Positions 1-9,001 of a stretch of 45,225 nucleotides of DNA are shown in pieces. The first letter of the stretch is position 1. Each line of letters begins with the position of its first letter. Position numbers and translations under genes: made by a program. The notes beneath the pieces were generated by a model. The model was not told the origin of the DNA. It was given only the letters and a program-made list of their open reading frames with translations, and ran no database searches. The DNA is taken from the NCBI GenBank assembly GCA_029932585.1, contig JAOZPU010000002.1, positions 1 to 45,225 on the forward strand, in the 5' to 3' direction. The DNA comes from Spirochaetia bacterium. GTDB lineage: Bacteria; Spirochaetota; Spirochaetia; B11-G9.

Positions 1-13
1 GAGGAACGTATCG

Positions 14-56
14 TTGGTAGCGAGCCTGCGAGTGGAACGTTGCCAGACTTTTTTTT
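14..56 (+). terminator. Possible intrinsic terminator of an upstream transcript
   Basis: Stem TTGGTAGCG (14-22) / CGTTGCCAG (38-46) pairs over 9 bp with G-U wobbles, 15-nt loop, followed by T8 at 49-56. GC-rich compared with its flanks. Confidence 0.45.
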
Positions 57-204
57 ATTAATCTGTAATCCAATATAAAAATTCAAAAAAAGACAAAATT
101 CTTGCCAATTATCCATAATCATAATACATTTAATAATAGAAGATTAATTATTTCTACTATTTAAGGCTTATAGTCAATTTAAAACTGACTAAACGGAGGT
201 TTGT

Positions 205-1062
205 ATGAAGAAAATAGTTGTTGGGATAGATGGTTCCAGGAATAGTTTTGATTCCTATAAATGTGCAGCAACTCTTTTTAAAGATGAAGATATAGCTTTA
301 ACAGCATTATTTGTGCGGGATGAGAGGAAGACACAGATACCCTTTATCTATTCCGGGGCCGCGTATGATATTGCTTATGAAAGATTATATATACCTATTG
401 ATCCTCAGTTACAAAATATATTTAAAAAAATAAATGAAGATAATAAAATATTTGCTGAAAAATGTTTGAAAATGTGTAAAAATATTAAAATTGGAAATAA
501 TGTTGAATATAATGGAACTGTTTTAGAAGGTGATCCTTCTGAAGTATTAATGAATTATACAAAAGATTCTGATCTACTTGTACTTGGCCAGAGAGGTGAA
601 AATGCCGAGTATGCAAAAGAGTTAATTGGATCTGTTTCTGAAGATCTTATTAGGAAATCTTTAATACCGGTTTTAATTTGTCCAGGAGATTATATTAAAA
701 CAGACAGGATTTTAATTGTTTATGAACAAAGCACTTCTTCAAAAAATGCTTTAGATTTTTATATAAATGAGTTAAGCAGGGAAAACCGTGAATTAACCAT
801 ACTTATGAAAGGGCATTTTGATGAAACCAGTACCAGTATTGATAAAAAGATAAAAAATTTAAAAAAAGGTGGTAAAGAAATAACAGTTGAACATTGTCAT
901 GGATCTCTTTCACATAGAGCTCTCGAAATAATGGAAACTGGAATAATAGATATGTTTGTTCTTGGGTCTCATGGTACCCATAAGTTAACTGAATATCTTT
1001 TAGGTTCAGTAACTGTGCATATTATTAGAAAAAGTAGCCTTCCAGTGTTCATAGTGCATTAA
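205..1062 (+). CDS. Universal stress protein, tandem UspA domains
   Basis: Starts MKKIVVGIDGS; two Usp-like ATP-binding C-terminal motifs (LVLGQRGENAEYAKELIGSVSEDLIRKSLIPVLI; FVLGSHGTHKLTEYLLGSVTVHIIRKSSLPVFIV); RBS cggagg upstream. Confidence 0.9.
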   Translation: MKKIVVGIDGSRNSFDSYKCAATLFKDEDIALTALFVRDERKTQIPFIYSGAAYDIAYERLYIPIDPQLQNIFKKINEDNKIFAEKCLKMCKNIKIGNNVEYNGTVLEGDPSEVLMNYTKDSDLLVLGQRGENAEYAKELIGSVSEDLIRKSLIPVLICPGDYIKTDRILIVYEQSTSSKNALDFYINELSRENRELTILMKGHFDETSTSIDKKIKNLKKGGKEITVEHCHGSLSHRALEIMETGIIDMFVLGSHGTHKLTEYLLGSVTVHIIRKSSLPVFIVH

Positions 1063-1124
1063 AATCACTTGCAAAATAGTCTTATCTTAACTATTCTTAG
1101 GAGAACTTGTATTAGGGAGGAAAA

Positions 1125-1607
1125 ATGGCAGATACCAATGAAAGTAAATTACAGTTGGTTACCTTTCAATTAGGCTCAGAAAGCTATGGAATAGATATTA
1201 TGATTGTAGATGGCATTGTAAGGGTTGAAGAAACAAGATCTATTCCTAATGCTCCCAATTATGTGGATGGTATTTTTAATTTACGTGGTGAAATTATTCC
1301 AATTATAAATTTACATAAACGTTTTCAAATACGGCGTGCAGAATTAAGTGAAGAAGATATGCTTTTAAGTGGCTTTATCATTATAAAAATAAGTGGTATG
1401 AAGCTGGGTATTATTATTGATAAAATATCAAGAGTAATTACAGTTGATCTTGATAAGATGCAATTACCTCCTCAGATGCTGTCCGGGATAGGTGCTGAGT
1501 ATATTCAGGGTGTTTTTACCCGGGAAGAAGAGTATTTAATATTGCTTGATATCGAAAGACTTTTTGACCCGAGAGAATTGCAGCAGCTTGGAAATTTAAG
1601 TAGTTAA
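1125..1607 (+). CDS. cheW: Chemotaxis coupling protein CheW
   Basis: CheW fold: LVTFQLGSESYGIDIMIVDGIVRVEETRSIPNAPNYVDGIFNLRGEIIPIINL. Confidence 0.93.
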   Translation: MADTNESKLQLVTFQLGSESYGIDIMIVDGIVRVEETRSIPNAPNYVDGIFNLRGEIIPIINLHKRFQIRRAELSEEDMLLSGFIIIKISGMKLGIIIDKISRVITVDLDKMQLPPQMLSGIGAEYIQGVFTREEEYLILLDIERLFDPRELQQLGNLSS

Positions 1608-1611
1608 TTTA

Positions 1612-2634
1612 ATGATTCCTGTTTATAAACCTTCAATTAAACGTAAAGAGATGGATGCTCTTCTTTCAACACTGGTCTCTGATTATAAAGAAGCATCAAA
1701 CGATAATAATGATTTTCTTAAAACCTTTGCAAAATATTTAAATTTTGAACCAGGAGTACTGGTAAGAGATTATTCTACAGCAATTTCTACAGCATTAAAA
1801 GCTATAGGTCTTGGGTCCGGTAGTAGGGTTCTTGTTTCAGCACTTTCTCCAGCTTCTTATATAAAAGAGTTTGAAAAACTATCAATTGTACCAGTATACG
1901 CAGATGTAGATATTACTTCTGGGTGTATTGGAGATGATGAGTTAAAAAGGGTTGTAGAAGCTGGAATAGATGGTATGGTCCTGTATTCGCCTAACGGTAT
2001 TAGTCCTGATTACAGCATAATTGCAGAACTTGATGTACCGGTAATTGCTGATATTACAAATACAATAGGTTGTCCTTTAGAAGATGAAGAGCTTGGGTGG
2101 ACACCGGATATTGCTATCTTACGAATGGAACTACATGATATTATAACTTCTGGTGAAGGTACTGCAGTATTTGCAGGTAATAAAAAAACTCTTTCAACTC
2201 TTCGAGGGGTTATTTCTGATCTTCCTTTGACGGCGCTTCTTCTTAACATGCATGCAGCTATGGGACTTGTACAGCTTGATTCGCTGGATTCTTTTATTGA
2301 AAAAAGAAGAGAGATTGGAGATATATTTGAAAAATCTCTTCTTAAGGGAAATCATAAATCTTTTTATCCTGTAAACGATACAAAAAGGAATTACCCCTCT
2401 TTTCATGTTGTTTTAAGCAGCCCCTTTAAAGAGGTCTCCCGTTATGCCAGAAAAAATGGAATTATGGTAGAACTTGCGTTTACAGATTCTGCAATGGCTA
2501 TTAATCCTGAGCTTTCAGAGCAATGTCCAAATTCGAATTCTTTACATATGAGAACTGCTGTTTTTCCATTATATCCAGGATTAGGCAGTCGAAATACTTT
2601 GTCAATTTCCAGATTACTTTCCACGCTGCCATAG
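1612..2634 (+). CDS. DegT/DnrJ/EryC1/StrS aminotransferase-fold protein, probably without the catalytic lysine
   Basis: Fold-type I features: LKAIGLGSGSRVLVSALSPASYIKEFEKLSIVPVYADVDI, VIADITNTIGCPLEDEELG, TSGEGTAVF. The Lys five residues before GEG is Asp. Confidence 0.75.
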   Translation: MIPVYKPSIKRKEMDALLSTLVSDYKEASNDNNDFLKTFAKYLNFEPGVLVRDYSTAISTALKAIGLGSGSRVLVSALSPASYIKEFEKLSIVPVYADVDITSGCIGDDELKRVVEAGIDGMVLYSPNGISPDYSIIAELDVPVIADITNTIGCPLEDEELGWTPDIAILRMELHDIITSGEGTAVFAGNKKTLSTLRGVISDLPLTALLLNMHAAMGLVQLDSLDSFIEKRREIGDIFEKSLLKGNHKSFYPVNDTKRNYPSFHVVLSSPFKEVSRYARKNGIMVELAFTDSAMAINPELSEQCPNSNSLHMRTAVFPLYPGLGSRNTLSISRLLSTLP

Positions 2635-2664
2635 AATGGAAAGTTCTTATGAAAGGGTAGTAGT

Positions 2665-3519
2665 ATGACTCAGAAGATATTAAAAGTTATTATTGTTGTT
2701 AATCTGCAAAAAGATGGATCCTCAGAACTTGTAAAAGAGATTAGTAGTTATTTAAAAAGCCTGGATATTGATGTTTTTGTATTTTCATACTCTGGTAAAT
2801 CTAAAATCCCTAAACTGGAAACTGCTGATTTGGTTTTTTCTCTTGGAGGAGATGGTACCGTTTTATTCTGTTCCAGAATAGTAGAAAGCATGAGTATACC
2901 TATTTTAGCGGTAAATATAGGCGATTTTGGTTTTATAACTGAAATTTCCAAAAAAGAATGGAAATCTGCTTTTATTAAATATCAGAATGGTCAGCTGGAT
3001 CTTTCCAGACGAGTTATGATAAATGTAATGGTAGAGAGACGTGGTGAGAGAGTTGCTTTTCACAAAGGATTGAATGATGCAGTAATCAGTTCCAATGGAA
3101 TTTCTAATATTATCAAATTAACTTTGCAAATAAATGAAACAAGTCTTGGTAAATATCGTGCAGATGGAATTATTGTAGCTACCCCGACAGGATCTACTGC
3201 TTATAGTATTTCTGCTGGAGGTCCAATTCTTGATCCGGAGATGGAAGCTTTAATAATTAACCCCATATGCCCTTTTACTCTTTCGAATAGACCTATTGTT
3301 GTCTCTGGTAATGAAGTTGTAACTATTACAGTTGAAGATGGGCAGCGAACAGATGTTATTCTTTCTGTGGATGGTCAGGATGCGTATCCTCTTAAGGTTG
3401 GAGATAAAATAATTGTAGAACGTTCTCAGACAAAGGCTCTTTTAATACGTTCTGATAAACGAAATTTTTATGATATTTTGCGTTCAAAGTTAAATTGGTC
3501 CGGAGGTGCAAATGCTTGA
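2665..3519 (+). CDS. nadK: NAD kinase
   Basis: LGGDGTVL motif, GDFGFITE, ADGIIVATPTGSTAYSISAGGPI. Confidence 0.95.
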   Translation: MTQKILKVIIVVNLQKDGSSELVKEISSYLKSLDIDVFVFSYSGKSKIPKLETADLVFSLGGDGTVLFCSRIVESMSIPILAVNIGDFGFITEISKKEWKSAFIKYQNGQLDLSRRVMINVMVERRGERVAFHKGLNDAVISSNGISNIIKLTLQINETSLGKYRADGIIVATPTGSTAYSISAGGPILDPEMEALIINPICPFTLSNRPIVVSGNEVVTITVEDGQRTDVILSVDGQDAYPLKVGDKIIVERSQTKALLIRSDKRNFYDILRSKLNWSGGANA

Positions 3520-5197
3520 AGAACTTACAATAAAAAACTATGCGCTTATTGAGGATCTTGTTGTAAATTTTGATTCTGGATTAAATATTTTATCTGGTGA
3601 AACCGGAGCTGGAAAATCAATTGTTATAGGTGCTATTGGATTAATTATTGGATCTAAAGGCGATTCATCTTCAATTAGAACAGGTTGTTCTGAATCTCAG
3701 GTTTCCTGTGTAATAAAAATACCAAAAGGAAATGAGGCAAATAATTGGCTTGTTTCTCATGAAATTGAACCGGAAGATGATAGAATTATAATACGAAGAG
3801 TTCTACGTCAAACAGGCAGGGGATCAATTTTTATTCAATCTGTGCCCTGCAGTAGAAAAGATTTAGAAGAATTAAGCTCTTTTATTTTTGATATGCATGG
3901 GCAGCATGCTCATCAGTCTTTGCTTAATATTGAGAATCAAAGGAAGCTTCTTGATCGATATGCAGCTGTTGAAGATGATGTTAGTAAATTAAAAAATAAT
4001 TTTCTAAAACTGTCTGAGTTGAAATCAGCACTTGAAAATATGAAAAAAACAGAAAGTGATCTTGTTATGGAAAGAGAGCTTCTTATTAAATCGATAGAGG
4101 AAATAGATAAAGCTAAATTGAAGCTTGATGAAGAAAGCCATTTAGTCAATGAAAGAAAAATTTTGATGCAGCATGATAAATTGGTGGAATATCTTGAAGT
4201 TTGTCGTAATGCTTTGTCCGAAAATTCCGGTGGTGCTTTGACTTCATTAAGAACGGGCAGATCTTCAATGGATTCTCTTTCGCAGGCAGTTGAGAGTCTT
4301 AAACCTTTATCAACCAGGCTTGATGATGCTTTTTATGAAATAGAGGATGTTGTTGAATCACTTGGTCAATTTCAGGATACAATTGATTTTACTCCTGGTA
4401 AACTTGAAGAGTGTGAAGACAGGTTGCAGCTTATTCATATTTTACAGAAAAAATATGGAAGTACAATAGGAGAAATTCTGGAATACAGGACTCAGGCAGA
4501 TGCTAAAATATTGTCTATGCAGACATTTGAAGGAGATAGAATCAGGCAGGAGAAGGAAATTTTATCTTTGGAAAGGCAGGTTGTTAAGGATGCAGGTGGA
4601 ATTTCAAAAAGAAGGATAGAATTTGGAAAAAAACTGGAAGATAAAATAAAAAATAATTTAGTTCCAATGGGAATGCCTAAAGCTGTATTTAAGGTTGATG
4701 TTTCCTTAAGGGAAAATAACAATCATAAGCCAACATGTGGTCCCACTGGTCTTGATAAAATCGAGTATCTACTGTCTCCTAATGAAGGTGAGCCTCTTAA
4801 ACCTCTTAAAAATATAGCCTCAGGAGGAGAGCTTTCAAGAATTATGTTGAGTATAAAATCTGTCCTGGCAGAGTCTGATAGTGTCCTTTCTTTAATATTT
4901 GATGAAATTGATACAGGTATTGGAGGAGAGGTTGCATTGTCTGTAGGAGATCATCTTGCGAAAATTGGGAAGCATAGACAAATTCTTTGTATAACTCACC
5001 TTGCTTCAATAGCAGTTCATGCCGATAGACATATTAAGGTTGAAAAAAATGTTGTAGATGGAAGAACATTTACAACTATAAAAAATATAAATGAAACAGA
5101 TAGGGTATCTGAAATAGCAAGAATGTTATCTGGTGATGTTTCCGGCATAGCTTCTCTGGAACATGCCCGGGAATTATTGGATAAATACAGCAGTTAA
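3512..5197 (+). CDS. recN: DNA repair protein RecN
   Basis: Walker A GETGAGKSIVIGAIG, FDMHGQHAHQSLLN, SGGELSRIMLSIK, LIFDEIDTGIGGEVA. ATG at 3512 sits 5 nt after GGAGG; overlaps the nadK stop. Confidence 0.95.
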   Translation: MLEELTIKNYALIEDLVVNFDSGLNILSGETGAGKSIVIGAIGLIIGSKGDSSSIRTGCSESQVSCVIKIPKGNEANNWLVSHEIEPEDDRIIIRRVLRQTGRGSIFIQSVPCSRKDLEELSSFIFDMHGQHAHQSLLNIENQRKLLDRYAAVEDDVSKLKNNFLKLSELKSALENMKKTESDLVMERELLIKSIEEIDKAKLKLDEESHLVNERKILMQHDKLVEYLEVCRNALSENSGGALTSLRTGRSSMDSLSQAVESLKPLSTRLDDAFYEIEDVVESLGQFQDTIDFTPGKLEECEDRLQLIHILQKKYGSTIGEILEYRTQADAKILSMQTFEGDRIRQEKEILSLERQVVKDAGGISKRRIEFGKKLEDKIKNNLVPMGMPKAVFKVDVSLRENNNHKPTCGPTGLDKIEYLLSPNEGEPLKPLKNIASGGELSRIMLSIKSVLAESDSVLSLIFDEIDTGIGGEVALSVGDHLAKIGKHRQILCITHLASIAVHADRHIKVEKNVVDGRTFTTIKNINETDRVSEIARMLSGDVSGIASLEHARELLDKYSS

Positions 5198-5241
5198 TAC
5201 CATTGTTAAATACAATTCTTTAGTATTGGCTGAAAGGAGTT

Positions 5242-6054
5242 TTGGTGGGAAAGATAAGCACTACGGCTAGAAGTAAATACAACGAAAGAATAAAAGAGTA
5301 TAAAATTCAGGTTGATGAACTTTTAACAAAAGAAAAGAATATTTTAGGAATTTTGAAAACTGAAGATGATGATTCGCCCTACAAGCGTCTTGTTTTGGCT
5401 GATGATAGTCTTAATATGGTTTCTTATTATCTTTTAATGAACCAGCTTTCTCTTGCTTTTCTTGGTGTTAAAAATGAAAGTATGCTGAATGATGCCCGTA
5501 AACGTATTTATCAGTCTATAATCTATCTTGAGCAGGTAGTTACCGATTATATAGATGCTCCTTTTTCAGATTATGAAGAAAAAATTCAATTAATTGCCAA
5601 TTTTACTGATAAACAAAAGCTTGATATAATAAAAAAACTTGGTTTCTCTATAACCTCTGTGAAGGAAGGGTATGGTGATAATAGTAGGTGGAAATGGTCT
5701 TTTGTAGAAATTGAAGGAAGATTTGGAACAATTGCTAAGAATTTTATCAATTTAAAAACCTTTGTTGCTGGTATGGATCCAAGGGTTGAAGGGTACGAAG
5801 TTAGAACAAAGCATCTCTCTCTTGTTAAAGAATTACTAGTTGATTCTGCAAAACGGTATAGAGAAAAATATGAACTTTCAACATTTCGTATTGATGATTT
5901 TAAAAAAGCAATACAGTACCTCTCTGCGTTAAAACGGCTTCTTTCAATGCTTGGGGATACAGGTTCTATTGAGGAATTAAAAAAGAAAATTGATATATGG
6001 AAGGCAAAGATGGATGCTGACCAGCGAAAAAAAGAAACAAATCATCGAAAATAA
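5242..6054 (+). CDS. Conserved hypothetical protein, mostly helical
   Basis: Long ORF with RBS aaaggag and TTG/GTG start. No family recognised by eye. Follows recN. Confidence 0.7.
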   Translation: MVGKISTTARSKYNERIKEYKIQVDELLTKEKNILGILKTEDDDSPYKRLVLADDSLNMVSYYLLMNQLSLAFLGVKNESMLNDARKRIYQSIIYLEQVVTDYIDAPFSDYEEKIQLIANFTDKQKLDIIKKLGFSITSVKEGYGDNSRWKWSFVEIEGRFGTIAKNFINLKTFVAGMDPRVEGYEVRTKHLSLVKELLVDSAKRYREKYELSTFRIDDFKKAIQYLSALKRLLSMLGDTGSIEELKKKIDIWKAKMDADQRKKETNHRK

Positions 6055-6097
6055 TATTTTTAAGTAGAAAATTATACACAGCGTAAAAAAGCTTTGT

Positions 6098-7165
6098 TTG
6101 GGAGAGTTGCATTTGAAAATAATAAAGAATTCCTTTATTATTCTAATTTTTATTAGTTATTTTTTAATATTTGGAAAACCGTTAACCCCTGAGTTGTCCT
6201 TTATTCCTGTTTTTGTAGAAGATTTGGAATTAGAAAGGATAGGCTCTGATACCTCAGAAGACAGTTTTATAAATTTCGAGTTGAATGGAAAATTTGGATA
6301 TCTGGATGGTAAAGGTGGAATTTTATTTTCTGAAAATATTCTTTATGGTGTTGCAGTTGATAAGAGTGGGTTTATAAATTATTCCAGACAAAATAATGTA
6401 TTGGTTCTAAGAGATAGAGATGGACATTATGTAAATAGAGTAGATCTTGCAGGTTATCCTTTTTTTACACAGGAAAGAAGGTTTATTCTATCCTATTATA
6501 ATAATGGAATAAGTGAAATTGATCAGGAAGGTAATATTCTTTGGAGAAAAACTTTTAGTTCCTCTGTTAGTTCTGTTTCTGCAACAGATTCTTTGACTTT
6601 TGTAGGTACTGTTGATGGAAGTGTAAGAATTCTCAATTTAGATGGTGATATTCTTTTTCTGGAAGATACCAGAGCCAGTAGGATTAATATTGTTTATGGT
6701 GGTTCAATTTCTTTAAATAGTAAGAATTTGGTTACAGTTACAGGTATTGAACCTCAGCTTCTGAGTTTGTGGATCAATACTGGAAATAGCTATGATGTAG
6801 AAGCTACCTGGACTCTTAATTCAGAACTGCGCCGGCATGCAGTTACAGGTTTTTCTGATGATGGTTTATTTGCATATGTCGAAGCTGATGAAGAGCTTCT
6901 GTTTATTGAGTTAAAAACTAAAAAAATGTATTCAATTCCAATTTCAGGGCGCCTCCAGCATTTGAGTTTAAAAGGAGACTCTGGTCTTGTTCATATACTT
7001 GGTTTAGATCAAAAAGGGTACTATTATATTATTTCTGAACTTAAAGGTAATATATTGTTTAACACAAGGTTGTCAGGTGATAATGTATTTTTGAAAAAAG
7101 ATGGGAATAGAATTATTATTGGAATTGGAAATAGTTTAATTGGGTATGATATGGTATCAATGTAA
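6098..7165 (+). CDS. Exported beta-propeller-like (PQQ/WD-repeat-like) protein
   Basis: N-terminal signal/TM segment (KIIKNSFIILIFISYFLIFG); repeats such as GKFGYLDGKGGILF, GISEIDQEGNILWRKTF, GSVRILNLDGDILFLED. The true start may be TTG at 6113. Confidence 0.65.
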   Translation: MGELHLKIIKNSFIILIFISYFLIFGKPLTPELSFIPVFVEDLELERIGSDTSEDSFINFELNGKFGYLDGKGGILFSENILYGVAVDKSGFINYSRQNNVLVLRDRDGHYVNRVDLAGYPFFTQERRFILSYYNNGISEIDQEGNILWRKTFSSSVSSVSATDSLTFVGTVDGSVRILNLDGDILFLEDTRASRINIVYGGSISLNSKNLVTVTGIEPQLLSLWINTGNSYDVEATWTLNSELRRHAVTGFSDDGLFAYVEADEELLFIELKTKKMYSIPISGRLQHLSLKGDSGLVHILGLDQKGYYYIISELKGNILFNTRLSGDNVFLKKDGNRIIIGIGNSLIGYDMVSM

Positions 7166-8040
7166 TGAAAAATATTGTATTTAGTGTTATATTTATTTTT
7201 TTGTGTCTAAATATTTATGGGTTTCAATGGCCTGTACAGGATGTAGTTCTTGTTTCTACCTTTGGTGAAAGTAAATTTAATGAATATGTTAAGGGTTTGG
7301 ATCTGGATGGCAGTACTCAGGATGTAAAACCTATAGATTCCGGAGAGTTGGTTTTTTATTCACACCAGAATGCAAGCCCCCTGGATCTACCTTCAGGTCT
7401 AGGCGCTTATGTAATTTATCAGCATAAAAATGGGATACGGTCGTTGTATGGTCACCTTGAAGAGAACTCTATAAATCCTAAAAATATCCAGGTGGAGCTA
7501 ACAGATAAAATTGGGACTATGGGTTCTACAGGGACTGCTGTTGGAGCAATGCTGCACCTTCAGGTTATAGATACAGAATTTAAAAAATATATAAATCCTT
7601 TACTTTCACTACCTCTGTTGGTGGATCAAAGTAATCCTCTAATTAACAAAGTTTATCTTACTTCCAGTGATCAAAGGATAGAGTTGGGATTAGGAGAGGT
7701 TGTACAATCGGGTTTTTATAGTTTAAGTGCCGATATTCGTGATCTGAGTGATGTTCCCGGGTATTATTGTCCTCTTGCTCCATATTCAATTTCTGTTTTT
7801 GTGAATGGTGAGAATCTTGCTAATATAAACTTTGAATCAATGAAAGTTGAAAATGGTGCTATGCTGTTACAGGAATCTGAAGGAATATCTTATAGTGACC
7901 TTTATAAATCTGATTGGGAAATTTTTATAGGTGATTTTGAATTTAATCCTGGTGATGTGAGGATAGAAATTTCTGTAAAAGATTTTGCAGGGAATGAAGG
8001 TGTTAAAATGTTTGCTTTAAAGGTAGTAGAGGAATCTTGA
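7165..8040 (+). CDS. Secreted M23/LytM-like protein with degenerate active site plus C-terminal beta-rich domain
   Basis: Signal peptide MKNIVFSVIFIFLCLNIYG; LytM core GLGAYVIYQHKNGIRSLYGHLEE...DKIGTMGSTGTAVGAMLHLQV. Confidence 0.8.
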   Translation: MKNIVFSVIFIFLCLNIYGFQWPVQDVVLVSTFGESKFNEYVKGLDLDGSTQDVKPIDSGELVFYSHQNASPLDLPSGLGAYVIYQHKNGIRSLYGHLEENSINPKNIQVELTDKIGTMGSTGTAVGAMLHLQVIDTEFKKYINPLLSLPLLVDQSNPLINKVYLTSSDQRIELGLGEVVQSGFYSLSADIRDLSDVPGYYCPLAPYSISVFVNGENLANINFESMKVENGAMLLQESEGISYSDLYKSDWEIFIGDFEFNPGDVRIEISVKDFAGNEGVKMFALKVVEES

Positions 8041-8882
8041 AAACCTATTCCAGTTTACCCGCTGATGAAAGTAAAAATAATATAAGCTGTAATATTTGTG
8101 GAAGTCATGACCGGGTATTGTATTGGGACTGTAATGGATATACCTTTTCAAGATGTAATAATTGTAAGCTAATCTATCAGTACCCTCAGCCGGTTCAGTC
8201 TGATCTATCTTTAAGGTACGATGATAATTATTTCGAATATGAGATAAATAATGAAGAATCTTTTTTTAGTTTAATGTTAAAAACTCTTAGTGATGTTCAG
8301 TTTGATAGCCGCAGTGCATTTCTAAAGGATGGTAATGCTGAATTTCTGGATGTGGGATGTGCTACAGGATTACTTTTAAAGCATATGGAAGGCCTTGGCT
8401 GGAAGGGGAGAGGTGTTGAGTTATGCCCCTCCTCGGCTGAATATGGACGTAATATAAGGAAACTGGATATTTATCAAGGTACTCTTGAAGAAGCAGAATA
8501 TTCTGATAATCAATTTTCTGTTATCCATTCTTCCCATTTAATAGAACATTTAACAGATCCTGCAGCTTATATTAAGGAAGTTTTTAGAATTCTTGCCCCT
8601 GGGGGGCTGTTTATAACAACTACTCCTAATGCAGATAGTCTGCAGGCAAGGCTGTTTGGAAAAAACTGGAGATCTGCCATTGCAGACCATATGTTTCTTT
8701 TTTCTCTAAAGACATTACCCCGGCTTATTCAAAATCAGGATTTTAAGATATTGCAGACAGGAACCTGGGGGGGCATTGCTGCAGGAATTGTTCCTGGAAT
8801 AATTAAAAAACCTGTAGATAAGCTGGCTAAGAGGTTTGGGTTTGGTGATGTTATGGTTGTTTTGGCCCAGAAAAATAAATAA
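8037..8882 (+). CDS. Class I SAM-dependent methyltransferase with N-terminal zinc-ribbon-like motif
   Basis: CNICGS...CNNCKLIYQYPQP; motif I FLDVGCATGLLLKHME; HLIEHLTDPAAYIKEVFRILAPGGLFITTTPN. TTG start overlaps the preceding stop. Confidence 0.87.
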   Translation: MKTYSSLPADESKNNISCNICGSHDRVLYWDCNGYTFSRCNNCKLIYQYPQPVQSDLSLRYDDNYFEYEINNEESFFSLMLKTLSDVQFDSRSAFLKDGNAEFLDVGCATGLLLKHMEGLGWKGRGVELCPSSAEYGRNIRKLDIYQGTLEEAEYSDNQFSVIHSSHLIEHLTDPAAYIKEVFRILAPGGLFITTTPNADSLQARLFGKNWRSAIADHMFLFSLKTLPRLIQNQDFKILQTGTWGGIAAGIVPGIIKKPVDKLAKRFGFGDVMVVLAQKNK

Positions 8883-8947
8883 TATAGTAAGGTCTTTCTC
8901 TTTATATAGATAAAGCAATACATTCTCCCCCAATTACATATCATGGG

Positions 8948-8976
8948 TTGACACAAATCGGAGATTTAAGAAGAAT
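8948..8976 (+). promoter_or_regulatory. Candidate sigma70-type promoter for DUF4912-GH57 operon
   Basis: TTGACA (8948-8953), 17-nt spacer, AAGAAT (8971-8976); lies in one of the larger intergenic gaps. Confidence 0.45.
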
Positions 8977-9001
8977 GATCTAATGATGCAGCGAGGTTTT
9001 A

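Noticed and set aside
1070-1100. AATAGT...ACTATT inverted repeat after the usp gene
   Set aside because: Short AT-only stem without a T-run; expected by chance in this composition.
2010-2249. Minus-strand ORFs of 60-122 aa throughout (e.g. 2010-2249, 13450-13791, 19859-20200, 29537-29905, 35359-35724)
   Set aside because: They lie antisense within clear conserved + strand genes and are low-complexity or composition-driven, with no recognisable domains.
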